A program made the translations under genes and the position numbers. The notes under the pieces are model-generated. The model saw only the letters and a list, made by a program, of their open reading frames with translations. It made no database searches and was not told the origin of the DNA. A DNA stretch of 64,000 nucleotides from Mobilitalea sibirica (GTDB taxonomy: Bacteria > Bacillota > Clostridia > Lachnospirales > Lachnospiraceae), in assembly GCF_015999265.1 (NCBI RefSeq), contig NZ_JAEAGR010000007.1, forward strand, positions 1 to 64,000. The letters are read 5' to 3'. Shown piece by piece: positions 28,435 to 36,652 of the stretch (position 1 is its first letter; every line of letters begins with the position of its first letter).

Positions 28435-29226
28435 ATGGGAGAAGTTATCGTAGTAACATCAGGTAAGGGTGGTGTAGGTAAGACAACCACGACCGCTAAT
28501 GTAGGTACCGGCTTAGCAATGCTGGAGAAAAAAGTAGTATTAATTGATACAGATATCGGTCTAAGAAATTTAGACGTTGTTATGGGCCTGGAAAACCGAA
28601 TTGTCTATAATTTGGTAGATGTAATTGAAGGTACTTGTCGTATCCGTAATGCCTTAATTAAGGACAAACGCTATCCAAATCTTTATTTATTACCCTCAGC
28701 ACAGACCAGAGATAAGAATGCTGTTAGCCCTGAGCAGATGAAAAAGCTGGCAGAGGAATTAAAAGAAGAATTTGATTACATATTAATGGATTGTCCTGCA
28801 GGCATAGAACAAGGTTTTAAAAATGCTATTGCCGGAGCGGACAGAGCATTAGTAGTTACGACACCCGAAGTTTCAGCAGTAAGAGATGCAGACCGCATCA
28901 TCGGTTTACTGGAAGCTAATGAGATGAAACAAACCCACCTGATTGTTAACCGTCTTCGTATGGATATGGTGAAGCGCGGTGATATGATGTCAAGTGATGA
29001 TGTATGCGAAATACTGGCTGTTGATTTAATCGGTATTGTACCGGATGATGAAAACATAGTTATCTCTACGAATCAGGGTGAACCCTTGGTAGGTTCTGAT
29101 TCCCTTGCCGGGAGGGCATACATGAATATCGCAAGACGAATAACAGGTGAAGAAATACCCTTCATGGATTTGAATGAAAGGAACTCACTATTCGAGAAAC
29201 TGTTTGGTAAACGGAAGAAAAACTAG
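28435..29226 (+). CDS. minD: septum site-determining ATPase MinD
   Basis: This 263-residue ParA-family ATPase has the deviant Walker A SGKGGVGKTTTTANVG, the VLIDTDIGLRNLDVVMGLE motif, Walker B YILMDCPAGIE and TTPEVSAVRDADR. The C-terminal amphipathic, basic end (NSLFEKLFGKRKKN) is the membrane-targeting helix. With ATP it binds the membrane and carries MinC. minE follows 12 bases later, so this species has a MinCDE system as well as DivIVA. Confidence 0.96.
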   Translation: MGEVIVVTSGKGGVGKTTTTANVGTGLAMLEKKVVLIDTDIGLRNLDVVMGLENRIVYNLVDVIEGTCRIRNALIKDKRYPNLYLLPSAQTRDKNAVSPEQMKKLAEELKEEFDYILMDCPAGIEQGFKNAIAGADRALVVTTPEVSAVRDADRIIGLLEANEMKQTHLIVNRLRMDMVKRGDMMSSDDVCEILAVDLIGIVPDDENIVISTNQGEPLVGSDSLAGRAYMNIARRITGEEIPFMDLNERNSLFEKLFGKRKKN

Positions 29227-29238
29227 GGAGGTTGTAGA

Positions 29239-29514
29239 ATGGGCTTTGCAGATTTTTTTAAGAAAAAAGGGACCGGTAGTATTGCAAAGGACCGATTAAA
29301 ACTTGTATTAGTTTCAGATCGTGCAGGATGCTCACCGGAAATAATGGAACAAATTAAGAATGATATCATTGGCGTGATATCAAAATATATAGAAATTGAC
29401 TTAGAGGGACTGGATATTAAAATCACCCAGACGGAATCAGAAACACATAACGGTACTGTACCGGCCTTATTTGCTAATATTCCGATAAAGGATCTGAAGT
29501 CTTCTAAGAAATAA
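29239..29514 (+). CDS. minE: cell division topological specificity factor MinE
   Basis: The 91 residues fit MinE. An N-terminal membrane-binding stretch (GFADFFKKK) is followed by the MinD-interacting helix region with AKDRLKLVLVSDRAG, then MEQIKNDIIGVISKYIEID and the beta strand LDIKITQTE. It stimulates MinD ATPase and drives release from the membrane. GGGAGG precedes the ATG. Confidence 0.94.
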   Translation: MGFADFFKKKGTGSIAKDRLKLVLVSDRAGCSPEIMEQIKNDIIGVISKYIEIDLEGLDIKITQTESETHNGTVPALFANIPIKDLKSSKK

Positions 29515-29526
29515 GGATGTATTCGG

Positions 29527-30648
29527 ATGTTTAAATTTAAACAATATGATTTTAAACGATATAATATTTCAATGCTGATTGTAGTCATCCTACTGGGAGC
29601 AATAGGGTCATTTTTAATTAAGCAGGTACAGCTCGAGGATGAAAATCTGTTTATGAAACAGATTGTAGGTCTTGCGGGCGGTATCTTAATTGCCATATTC
29701 GTATCACTGATTGACTACCATTTTATGTGTAAATTCTATATCGTTTTGTATCTGATTAATCTTGTTTTGTTGGTTCTTGTTAGGGTAGCCGGAGTAGAAA
29801 GAAATAATGCAAGAAGATGGTTGGATCTGAAATTTTTTGAATTTCAACCCTCTGAGATAAGTAAAATAATTTTAATATTGTTTATGGCAAAGCTCTTTAC
29901 AATATTTAAAGATAAGATTAACAATGCTTTTGTTTTATTACTTGCGATTATTACAATGGCATTACCGACTTTTTTGATATTAACGCAGACCGACTTATCA
30001 ACCAGTATGGTCTTAATGTTTATTTTTGCTATGTTGGTTTTTGCCTCAGGGCTCAGCTGGAAGATTATCTTGCCGATATTATTAGTGGGAATTCCTTCCT
30101 TCGTAGGTCTTTTCTGGTATGTGCAACAAGATTATCAGGTACTGTTAAGTCCGTATCAACAGAGGCGAATACTCTCCATATTAAATCCAGAAGAGTATGC
30201 AGAGATCATGTTCCAGCAGGACAATTCCATACAGGCTATCGGTTCCGGGCAATTGCTTGGAAAACAATTTATTGAAAGCACCTCTGATATTCGTGGATAC
30301 AACTATGTTCCGATATCCGAAAGTGACTTTATCTTCTCAGTAGCGGGAGAAGAGTTAGGATTTATAGGTAGCTGTATTATAATTTTATTATTTGGAGCAA
30401 TTATATATAAATGTCTTGTTACGGCGAAAAAAGCACCGGATCAAATGGGCATGCTGATTGCAGTGGGAATTGCTTCGTTGTTCGTGTTCCAGGTGTTCGT
30501 TAATATAGGTGTAGCAACTGCTTTGCTTCCTAACACAGGAATACCGCTTCCGTTTTTAAGTTCGGGACTCAGTTCCTTATTAAGTAGTATGATAGCAATC
30601 GGTATCGTACTTAACATAAGATTACAGCCAAAAAAAAGTAGGGGGTAA
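29527..30648 (+). CDS. rodA: peptidoglycan glycosyltransferase RodA (SEDS family)
   Basis: This 373-residue polytopic protein has about ten hydrophobic helices and the SEDS signatures ARRWLDLKFFEFQPSEISKI, TQTDLSTSMV (with the essential Asp), PISESDFIFSVAGEELGF and NIGVATALLPNTGIPLPFLSSG. RodA polymerises glycan strands with PBP2 during elongation. Placement within the mre/min cluster favours RodA over FtsW. The spacing of 12 bases from minE and four bases to mgsA implies one operon. Confidence 0.93.
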   Translation: MFKFKQYDFKRYNISMLIVVILLGAIGSFLIKQVQLEDENLFMKQIVGLAGGILIAIFVSLIDYHFMCKFYIVLYLINLVLLVLVRVAGVERNNARRWLDLKFFEFQPSEISKIILILFMAKLFTIFKDKINNAFVLLLAIITMALPTFLILTQTDLSTSMVLMFIFAMLVFASGLSWKIILPILLVGIPSFVGLFWYVQQDYQVLLSPYQQRRILSILNPEEYAEIMFQQDNSIQAIGSGQLLGKQFIESTSDIRGYNYVPISESDFIFSVAGEELGFIGSCIIILLFGAIIYKCLVTAKKAPDQMGMLIAVGIASLFVFQVFVNIGVATALLPNTGIPLPFLSSGLSSLLSSMIAIGIVLNIRLQPKKSRG

Positions 30649-30652
30649 TAAC

Positions 30653-31051
30653 ATGAATATTGGTATGATAGCTCATGATGCAAAAAAGAAGTTAATGCAG
30701 AATTTCTGCATAGCTTATCGCGGTATTTTAAGTAAGCATAGTTTGTATGCTACAGGCACCACCGGGCGTCTAATTGAAGAAGTAGCAAATCTGAATGTTC
30801 ATAAATATCTCGCAGGTCATCTTGGAGGTGAACAGCAGCTAGGTGCTCAAATAGAGCATAATCAGCTGGATTTAATCATATTTCTTAGAGATCCGTTAAC
30901 TCCAAAGTCTCATGAACCTGATGTTAATAATATCTTTCAGCTGTGTGATAAACACAATATACCGCTTGCCACAAATCTTGCAACGGCTGAATTATTAATT
31001 AAAGCTTTAGATCGTGGTGATTTGGACTGGAGAGAGATATTTAAATCCTAA
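30653..31051 (+). CDS. mgsA: methylglyoxal synthase
   Basis: This 132-residue protein matches MgsA, which converts dihydroxyacetone phosphate to methylglyoxal and phosphate. The phosphate-binding TGTTGRLIEE, the catalytic aspartate in LIIFLRDPLTPKSHEPD and the N-terminal IAHDAKK are present. AGGGGG lies before the ATG, four bases after rodA, so it is probably co-transcribed with cell-shape genes; this linkage is usual in Clostridia although the functional reason is unclear. Confidence 0.95.
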   Translation: MNIGMIAHDAKKKLMQNFCIAYRGILSKHSLYATGTTGRLIEEVANLNVHKYLAGHLGGEQQLGAQIEHNQLDLIIFLRDPLTPKSHEPDVNNIFQLCDKHNIPLATNLATAELLIKALDRGDLDWREIFKS

Positions 31052-31173
31052 TTACAGTATCTAATTATTAAAACAAGAAGTTATGCTTTGATTGAATCCT
31101 TTTCAATCACATACATTACAGAGGAATTCCTGATTACTATAGGAATAAAAAGAGGGTAGGTGAGTAGATACAA

Positions 31174-32145
31174 ATGAGGAAAATACTTCTGATTTTTGTA
31201 ATATTAGCCATATTCGTCATCGGAGGCTGCCATAAATCCTCTGATTTATTCTTATCCTTTGATAAGCTGGATGCTTCAACAGTTTCTGATGAAGCGAATC
31301 ATTTAACTGAACATGATTTTTTTTCAAAAGATCTGGTTGTAACTTCAGAGGAAGCAGATCATGGTAATGCTGATTTTGTACGCTCTGAAGCAGCTATGTT
31401 ATTCAACATCACCGATCAGGAAGTGATTTATTCAAAAAACATTTATAAAAAGCTGTATCCTGCAAGTCTTACAAAACTTGCAACTGCTTTGGTTGTTTTA
31501 AAACATGGTGATTTAACCGATTCTGTCACCATAAGCTACAATGCTTCCCATATCCCCGAACCGGGAGCGAAACTCTGCGGTTTTTTAGAGGGGGATGTAA
31601 TTTCTGTGGAAACTCTTTTACACAGTCTCTTAGTACATTCCGGTAATGATGCCGGTATCGCTATAGCAGAACATGTAGGAGGAACCGTCGAACATTTTGT
31701 TAGTCTTATGAATATGGAAGCCGAACGTGTCGGTGCCGTCCACTCTAATTTCGTGAATCCCCATGGATTACATGATAATAATCACTATTCAACTGCTTAT
31801 GACATTTATCTTATATTCAATGAATTATTGGAATATAATACATTCCGTAATATAATCGGGTTAAGCTCATATATCGCAGAATATGAAGATAAAGAAGGTA
31901 ACTTAAAGCAGGTTACTTATCCGTCAACTAATCTTTTCCATAGTGAAGCGATTGATCCAGGAGAAGATATAACAGTAATCGGCGGAAAAACCGGAACCAC
32001 CTCCAAAGCAGGAAATTGTCTTGTGTTATTATCTGAAGATACTAAGGGTAATTTTTATATATCCTTAATACTTAAGGCCTCTGATCAAGATGTATTATAT
32101 TCGGAGATGGTTTCATTATTAACCTTGATACACAGTAATGAGTAG
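31174..32145 (+). CDS. D-alanyl-D-alanine carboxypeptidase lipoprotein
   Basis: 323 residues with a lipoprotein signal (hydrophobic 1-17, lipobox VIGGC), so it is anchored outside the membrane. The penicillin-binding fold of S11 peptidases has SLTK in YPASLTKLATAL, SGN in LLVHSGNDAGIAIAEH and KTG in GGKTGTTSKAGNC. It would remove the terminal D-Ala from stem peptides and tune cross-linking after synthesis by the upstream PBP2/RodA. The C-terminal membrane-anchor domain of DacA-type enzymes is absent, which the lipid anchor would replace. Confidence 0.9.
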   Translation: MRKILLIFVILAIFVIGGCHKSSDLFLSFDKLDASTVSDEANHLTEHDFFSKDLVVTSEEADHGNADFVRSEAAMLFNITDQEVIYSKNIYKKLYPASLTKLATALVVLKHGDLTDSVTISYNASHIPEPGAKLCGFLEGDVISVETLLHSLLVHSGNDAGIAIAEHVGGTVEHFVSLMNMEAERVGAVHSNFVNPHGLHDNNHYSTAYDIYLIFNELLEYNTFRNIIGLSSYIAEYEDKEGNLKQVTYPSTNLFHSEAIDPGEDITVIGGKTGTTSKAGNCLVLLSEDTKGNFYISLILKASDQDVLYSEMVSLLTLIHSNE

Positions 32146-32224
32146 TGAAAAATGTATCATAAATATCAGAAATTCGAAGATCCATATCAATATATAGTAG
32201 AATAGAAATACCCCAAATTCTTAT

Positions 32225-32357
32225 AATATCACCTGTAATGGTAATTTTTGCATGGCCCCTTATGACTAGTTGATAAATTCACTTATTATTTGTGATAATC
32301 AGTGGATTTCTACGAGTCATTGGAAGCCAGGATGAATCTACCATATTAGGTGATATT
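32225..32357. repeat. 133-base intergenic long hairpin, possible third element
   Basis: AATATCACCT (32225) pairs with AGGTGATATT (ending 32357). Inner arms TAATGGTA against TACCATATTA and ATGACTAGTTGATAAATTCACT against AGTGGATTTCTACGAGTCAT (the latter imperfect) lead to a loop near TTATTTGTGATAA. It lacks the CCTAAGTAC apex of the elements at 9.7 and 20.4 kb, so kinship is by shape only. It sits in a 461-base gene-free gap. Confidence 0.65.
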
Positions 32358-32482
32358 TTAGCATATCTATTTCGACCATTTATAAATCATTTTATCGATT
32401 GATTTGAAAATTACAAGAAATTTATGTCTTATTTTAACAGTATCTCTTTATAAAATAACTTACCTTAAATGGAATTTTGTAG

Positions 32483-32511
32483 TTGTTTTTTTGTACTAAC
32501 TGTACTATAAT
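32483..32511 (+). promoter_or_regulatory. probable promoter of the P-loop gene at 32607
   Basis: TTGTTT (32483-32488), 17 bases, then TATAAT (32506-32511). The -10 box is perfect and the -35 is weak. Confidence 0.4.
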
Positions 32512-32606
32512 TAATATATGCAATAAGATTTTTTATACAAATGGTACAATTTAATTATTGGCACCGCAAATTCATAATATGCGCCCATCATAAGGAGGAG
32601 ATTACA

Positions 32607-33026
32607 ATGATACAGATAATTGCAGGCGAGAAGGGTAAGGGAAAGACAAAAATCCTTATCGAAAAAGCAAACACCGAAGTGAAGGCAGCAAAAGGAAGCA
32701 TTGTTTATCTTGACAAAAACAACAAGCACATGTACGAATTAAGTAATAAGATCAGGCTTATTAATGTGAGAGATTATTTCATTGAAAATCAAAGTGAGTT
32801 TATCGGTTTTATCTGCGGTATCATTTCTTGTGATCATGATTTACAATCCGTTTATCTTGATAGTTTCTTAAAAATAGCATATGTAAATGATGAAAACATT
32901 GAAACTGTTTTTGATAAAATAGAAAAGATATCAGAGCAATTCAAGGTTGATCTAATCCTTAGTATATCTATGAATTTTGAACAACTCCCTGAAAGATTAA
33001 AAAAGAATGTAGTTGTAACTTTATAA
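32607..33026 (+). CDS. small P-loop ATP-binding protein, unknown role
   Basis: About 139 residues from ATG 32607 behind AAGGAGGAG; an open frame to 32541 has no ribosome site. The N-terminus IIAGEKGKGKTKILIEKAN is a Walker A variant (GxKGxGKT). VDLILSISMNFEQLP near the end has the hydrophobic strand of a Walker B but no clear DE. It is shorter than complete RecA-like ATPases. I do not recognise the family. It has its own promoter-like sequence and shares a bidirectional terminator with the minus-strand gene downstream. Confidence 0.7.
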   Translation: MIQIIAGEKGKGKTKILIEKANTEVKAAKGSIVYLDKNNKHMYELSNKIRLINVRDYFIENQSEFIGFICGIISCDHDLQSVYLDSFLKIAYVNDENIETVFDKIEKISEQFKVDLILSISMNFEQLPERLKKNVVVTL

Positions 33027-33077
33027 GAGTTACATTTTCATATTTATTATTACTTTTATGTAACAGACAAGAAATAA

Positions 33078-33109
33078 AGGAGCGTCGTCTAACGTACGCT
33101 CCTATTTTT
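33078..33109. terminator. bidirectional terminator between convergent genes
   Basis: AGGAGCGT (33078-33085) and ACGCTCCT (33096-33103) form a perfect stem followed by ATTTTT. On the other strand it is preceded by A-rich sequence, so it can serve both flanking genes. Confidence 0.75.
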
Positions 33110-33144
33110 ATAACTCCTATTATTCGAATAAAATTCTTTTAGAG

Positions 33145-33345
33145 TTATTCGTCGTTTCTTAATCTGCCGAAAAAGCTTAGAGAGTATAAACCGGCAATAC
33201 CAATAACTGCATAAATGATTCTGGATATCCAAGTCATATCTCCAAAGATTGCTCTTACCAGATCAAATTCGAAAAATCCGATTAAGCCCCAGTTGATTGC
33301 ACCGACTGCTACTAGGATTAATGCAATGTAATCCAATGTTTTCAT
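33145..33345 (-). CDS. DUF378 family small membrane protein
   Basis: This 66-residue protein has two hydrophobic helices and the DUF378 hallmark: YIALILVAVGAINWGLIGFF, then DLVRAIFG and RIIYAVIGIAGLYSL. Function unknown. It is the only minus-strand gene in the first 44 kb, is convergent with the P-loop gene, and has AAAGGAGG before its ATG. Confidence 0.88.
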   Translation of the reverse strand: MKTLDYIALILVAVGAINWGLIGFFEFDLVRAIFGDMTWISRIIYAVIGIAGLYSLSFFGRLRNDE

Positions 33346-33609
33346 AAAGTCCCTCCTTTTGCCTTATGATTACTCATAAAAAGCTTACGTAAACTATTTC
33401 TTTAAGCTTTGAGAATCATCTCTTTTAATATAATTTCCTTTTTTTTCGCATTTATTCATTCTTAATGAAAAAGTATTATCTATGAAGACCATTTTTTTAC
33501 ATTTTGATTTTCTATCTAATAATAATTATGTTATAATTTAAAGAAAAGGGTTTCAAATTAGAATAAAAGTAAGTATAATATATTCAATACCGTTATAGGA
33601 GGCGAAACC

Positions 33610-34995
33610 TTGCGTAATAAAAATAGGGTAGTGAAGTTTAAAAAGCAGAAGAATATTAATATCGGTATTATTATTTTCTCTATTATGTTTATATATGTAG
33701 CAATAAACGTATACATTTACTTTACAAAGGAGCATATCTCAATCTATGAGGTAAAGGATGGATCCAATTCCGAGGATAATCTTATCACCGGCCTGATCTT
33801 AAGAGAAGAAAGTATCATATATTCGGAAAAAGCAGGTTACATATCATATCTACAAAAGGATGGAGCAAGAGTCGCTAAAAACACATCAGTATATGCCGTA
33901 GATGACAGCAGACAGATTCTTGATATAATTACGAGTGCGGAAAATCCGATTTCCTTAACGAAAGAAAACAGTGCTAAATTTCAATATGAAATCAAAAAAT
34001 TTCAAACTTCATTCTCTGATCATAATTTTTCCTATGTTTATGAGTTTAAAGAGGATGCCAACAGTACCGTTTTGGAGCTTCTTAATACTGCTATGATAGA
34101 GAAAGGATTAGACATACAAGAAGAAACCGGAATTACCTATAATTATGAAATTTTGACCAGTCCGGATAGTGGTATCATATCCTACTATATGGATTCCTTT
34201 GAAACGGTAACTGCTGAAACTGTGAACCGGGATTTGTTTGTTACAGATAACTATGAACGGGTTGCCTTAAGGTCTACAGAAATTTATGGTCAAAATTCAC
34301 CGATATATAAACTCATCACCTCTCAAAACTGGTCAATTATTCTGCCTCTTACAAAAGATCAGTATAGTAAGCTGGCCGGAAAGGAAACTTTGGATTTTAC
34401 GATACTTAAGGATGATTTTAAAACATCTGCCAAGCTTCATTTATTCCAAAAGGACTCCGAATATTATGCCCAATTAGATATGGACAAGCATATGGCTAAT
34501 TATATAGATGATCGTTTTCTTGATCTGGAAATCCATATGGATATCATCGATGGTTTAAAGATACCCCTGACCTCTATTGTTGAAAAGGATTTTTATCTTG
34601 TTCCACTAAGATATTTTACTATGGGTGGCGACAGCGGTAAGAACGGGTTAACCAAGCTAACTTATACAAAGACAGGTGATATTAATATAACCTTCGTTCC
34701 TGCCGATATATATTATCAGGATGATACCTATGGCTATGTTGATACCAGGTTATTTGAACCTGGAGATTGGATTCAGGCTCCTGACTCTACAGATCGTATA
34801 CAACTTTACCAAACCGGTAAATTAACCGGTGTATTCAATGTTAATATGGGCTACGCTGTTTTTAAAAGAATAGAAATTATTTATCAAAATAAGGAATACT
34901 GTATCGTAAAGAAAGGAACTTCCTATGGTATCTCCTTATATGATCATATTGCCTTAGACGGTACAACTGCGGTGGAACAGGCAATTATATACTAA
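33610..34995 (+). CDS. HlyD-like membrane-anchored protein of the sepF-divIVA cluster
   Basis: This 461-residue protein has a basic N-terminus, one membrane helix (about 16-38) and an extracytoplasmic region. A biotinyl-lipoyl-like hairpin (EKAGYISYLQKDGARVAKNTSVYAVDD) and later beta-rich segments resemble HlyD/RND adaptor proteins. The conserved Clostridia version sits, as here, directly before yggS-sepF-ylmH-divIVA, which suggests an envelope or division role more than efflux. It starts at TTG 33610 behind TAGGAGG; no ATG lies close by. No partner transporter is adjacent. Confidence 0.7.
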   Translation: MRNKNRVVKFKKQKNINIGIIIFSIMFIYVAINVYIYFTKEHISIYEVKDGSNSEDNLITGLILREESIIYSEKAGYISYLQKDGARVAKNTSVYAVDDSRQILDIITSAENPISLTKENSAKFQYEIKKFQTSFSDHNFSYVYEFKEDANSTVLELLNTAMIEKGLDIQEETGITYNYEILTSPDSGIISYYMDSFETVTAETVNRDLFVTDNYERVALRSTEIYGQNSPIYKLITSQNWSIILPLTKDQYSKLAGKETLDFTILKDDFKTSAKLHLFQKDSEYYAQLDMDKHMANYIDDRFLDLEIHMDIIDGLKIPLTSIVEKDFYLVPLRYFTMGGDSGKNGLTKLTYTKTGDINITFVPADIYYQDDTYGYVDTRLFEPGDWIQAPDSTDRIQLYQTGKLTGVFNVNMGYAVFKRIEIIYQNKEYCIVKKGTSYGISLYDHIALDGTTAVEQAIIY

Positions 34996-35044
34996 CGTTC
35001 CATAAAGAATGTTTTCGCATATCAAACAAGTAAATTAGCCTTAG

Positions 35045-35140
35045 CGTATCAAATAAGTTTCGCTTATCAAATAGGCTTCGCTTATCAAATAAGCTTCGCT
35101 AATAAAATAAGCTTCGCTTATCAAATAAGCTTCGCTTATT
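35045..35140. repeat. 18-bp tandem repeats, each able to form a hairpin
   Basis: The unit CGCTTATCAAATAAGCTT is present in about five copies (35045, 35061, 35079, 35097, 35115) plus a partial one, with few changes. Within each copy GCTTAT pairs with ATAAGC around CAA. The array ends some 75 bases before yggS. It is not a CRISPR: there are no spacers. Confidence 0.75.
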
Positions 35141-35216
35141 AGTATATTAAAACTTTACAATCAAATTTGTTAACGATCTACATATTTGATGTTGTTGGAA
35201 AGGAGTGTATAGCAAT

Positions 35217-36080
35217 ATGCTAAAGGACAATCTCTTAAATATAGAACAAAGGATACAAGCTGCCTGCGACCGTAGTGGTAGAAAACGCTCTGAGGTTACT
35301 TTAATTGCAGTCAGTAAGACGAAACCGATTTCCATGATTAAAGAAGCATATGAAGCCGGTATGCGTCACTTTGGTGAAAATAAGGTACAGGAACTAGTAC
35401 AAAAATATGATGACCTTACGGAAAAATTCCCGGAGGAAATCTCCTGGCATATGATCGGACATTTGCAACGTAATAAAGTGAAATACATTGTTGATAAGGC
35501 TGTACTGATACATTCCGTTGATTCCTTAAGGTTAGCATTACAAATCGAAGAAGAAGCGGCTAAGAAAGGGATCGTTAGCGATATACTGATTGAAGTTAAT
35601 ATTGCCGATGAGGATACGAAATTCGGTGTGTCCGAAGAAGAGGTTTTTCCTCTTCTAAACGAGCTTTTAAAGCTCCCGCATGTAAGAGTCAGAGGATTAA
35701 TGACAATCGCACCATTTGTCGTAGATTCGGAGAAAAACAGAAAGCATTTTCGGAAATTACATGAATTATTTATTGACATAAAAACAAAAAACATCGATAA
35801 TAAAGATAAAGGGAATATTGTCCAAGATAATATTCATATCAATAGTAGTTTGATTGAAAATTCTAACATCAATTTCGATAATATAAATACTGATGAACAT
35901 AAAAGAAAGCCACCGGAAGAACAGGACAGTCTGCCTTACTTCAATATTCTTTCCATGGGTATGACCGGTGATTTTGAAGTCGCAATAGAAGAAGGTGCTA
36001 CCATGGTCCGAGTTGGGACAGGCATTTTCGGTGAACGTTCAACAAATATACCAGTGTCAGCAAATATAGATGGGAGATAA
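35217..36080 (+). CDS. yggS: YggS-family PLP homeostasis protein
   Basis: About 287 residues from ATG 35217, with AAAGGAG eleven bases upstream; the frame is open from GTG 35205. It is the PLP-binding YggS/YlmE/PROSC protein: VTLIAVSKTK holds the Schiff-base lysine, followed by GENKVQEL, WHMIGHLQRNK, HSVDS, GLMTIAPF and LSMGMTGDFEVAIEEGATMVRVGTGIFGER. It keeps free PLP and amino-acid pools balanced and is habitually linked to sepF. It carries an extra Asn/Asp-rich segment of about 45 residues (roughly 188-236) not usual in the family, which is normally about 230 long. Confidence 0.92.
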   Translation: MLKDNLLNIEQRIQAACDRSGRKRSEVTLIAVSKTKPISMIKEAYEAGMRHFGENKVQELVQKYDDLTEKFPEEISWHMIGHLQRNKVKYIVDKAVLIHSVDSLRLALQIEEEAAKKGIVSDILIEVNIADEDTKFGVSEEEVFPLLNELLKLPHVRVRGLMTIAPFVVDSEKNRKHFRKLHELFIDIKTKNIDNKDKGNIVQDNIHINSSLIENSNINFDNINTDEHKRKPPEEQDSLPYFNILSMGMTGDFEVAIEEGATMVRVGTGIFGERSTNIPVSANIDGR

Positions 36081-36085
36081 GTAAT

Positions 36086-36643
36086 ATGTCTAATATTTTT
36101 AAAAACTTTCTAAATTCCATGAAATTAACCGAAGATGATGAAGATTATGAAGATTATCTCAATGAAGAAGCCGAAAAAGAAGTAATCAAGGCAAAACGAT
36201 ATGAGAGAAAATCTAAGGAATTGTATGATGAAGCACCAAAGAGTCAGGCCCCGGTGTCTCCGGGTACCAATGACTTAAAAAAAGAAAGGATGTCTAGAAT
36301 GGAGAGAAGCTCAGCAAGTAAGGTTGTTCCCATTAGGACTACACCAAAGGGACTTGAGGTATGTATCATGAAACCTACGTCCTTTGAAGATTCCCAGGTG
36401 ATCTGTGACATGCTTTTAACCGGAAGAGCTACTGTAATCAATCTGGAAGGGTTTGATGATAAATTAGCTCAACGTACCATGGATTTTATCTCCGGTTCTG
36501 TTTATGCAATTAACGGTAAATTACACCGCATCTCTAACTGTATCTTTATCGTATCCCCTGATACGGTTGATATTTCGGGAGATTATCTCGATATCATACA
36601 GGATAGCGGCTTTGAGCCTCCCACAATCCACTCAAAATTCTAG
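36086..36643 (+). CDS. sepF: cell division protein SepF
   Basis: The 185 residues have the N-terminal amphipathic membrane-binding helix (MSNIFKNFLNSMKLTEDD), an acidic then basic linker, and the C-terminal SepF domain (about 90-180: CIMKPTSFEDSQVICDMLLTGRATVINLEG, RTMDFISGSVYAI, FIVSPDTVDI). It tethers FtsZ to the membrane and shapes the septum. It lies five bases after yggS, in the classical Gram-positive order. Confidence 0.95.
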   Translation: MSNIFKNFLNSMKLTEDDEDYEDYLNEEAEKEVIKAKRYERKSKELYDEAPKSQAPVSPGTNDLKKERMSRMERSSASKVVPIRTTPKGLEVCIMKPTSFEDSQVICDMLLTGRATVINLEGFDDKLAQRTMDFISGSVYAINGKLHRISNCIFIVSPDTVDISGDYLDIIQDSGFEPPTIHSKF

Positions 36644-36652
36644 GCGGTAATA

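Noticed and set aside
35045-35140. Possible CRISPR array
   Set aside because: Repeats are contiguous 18-bp units without spacers and no cas genes are present.
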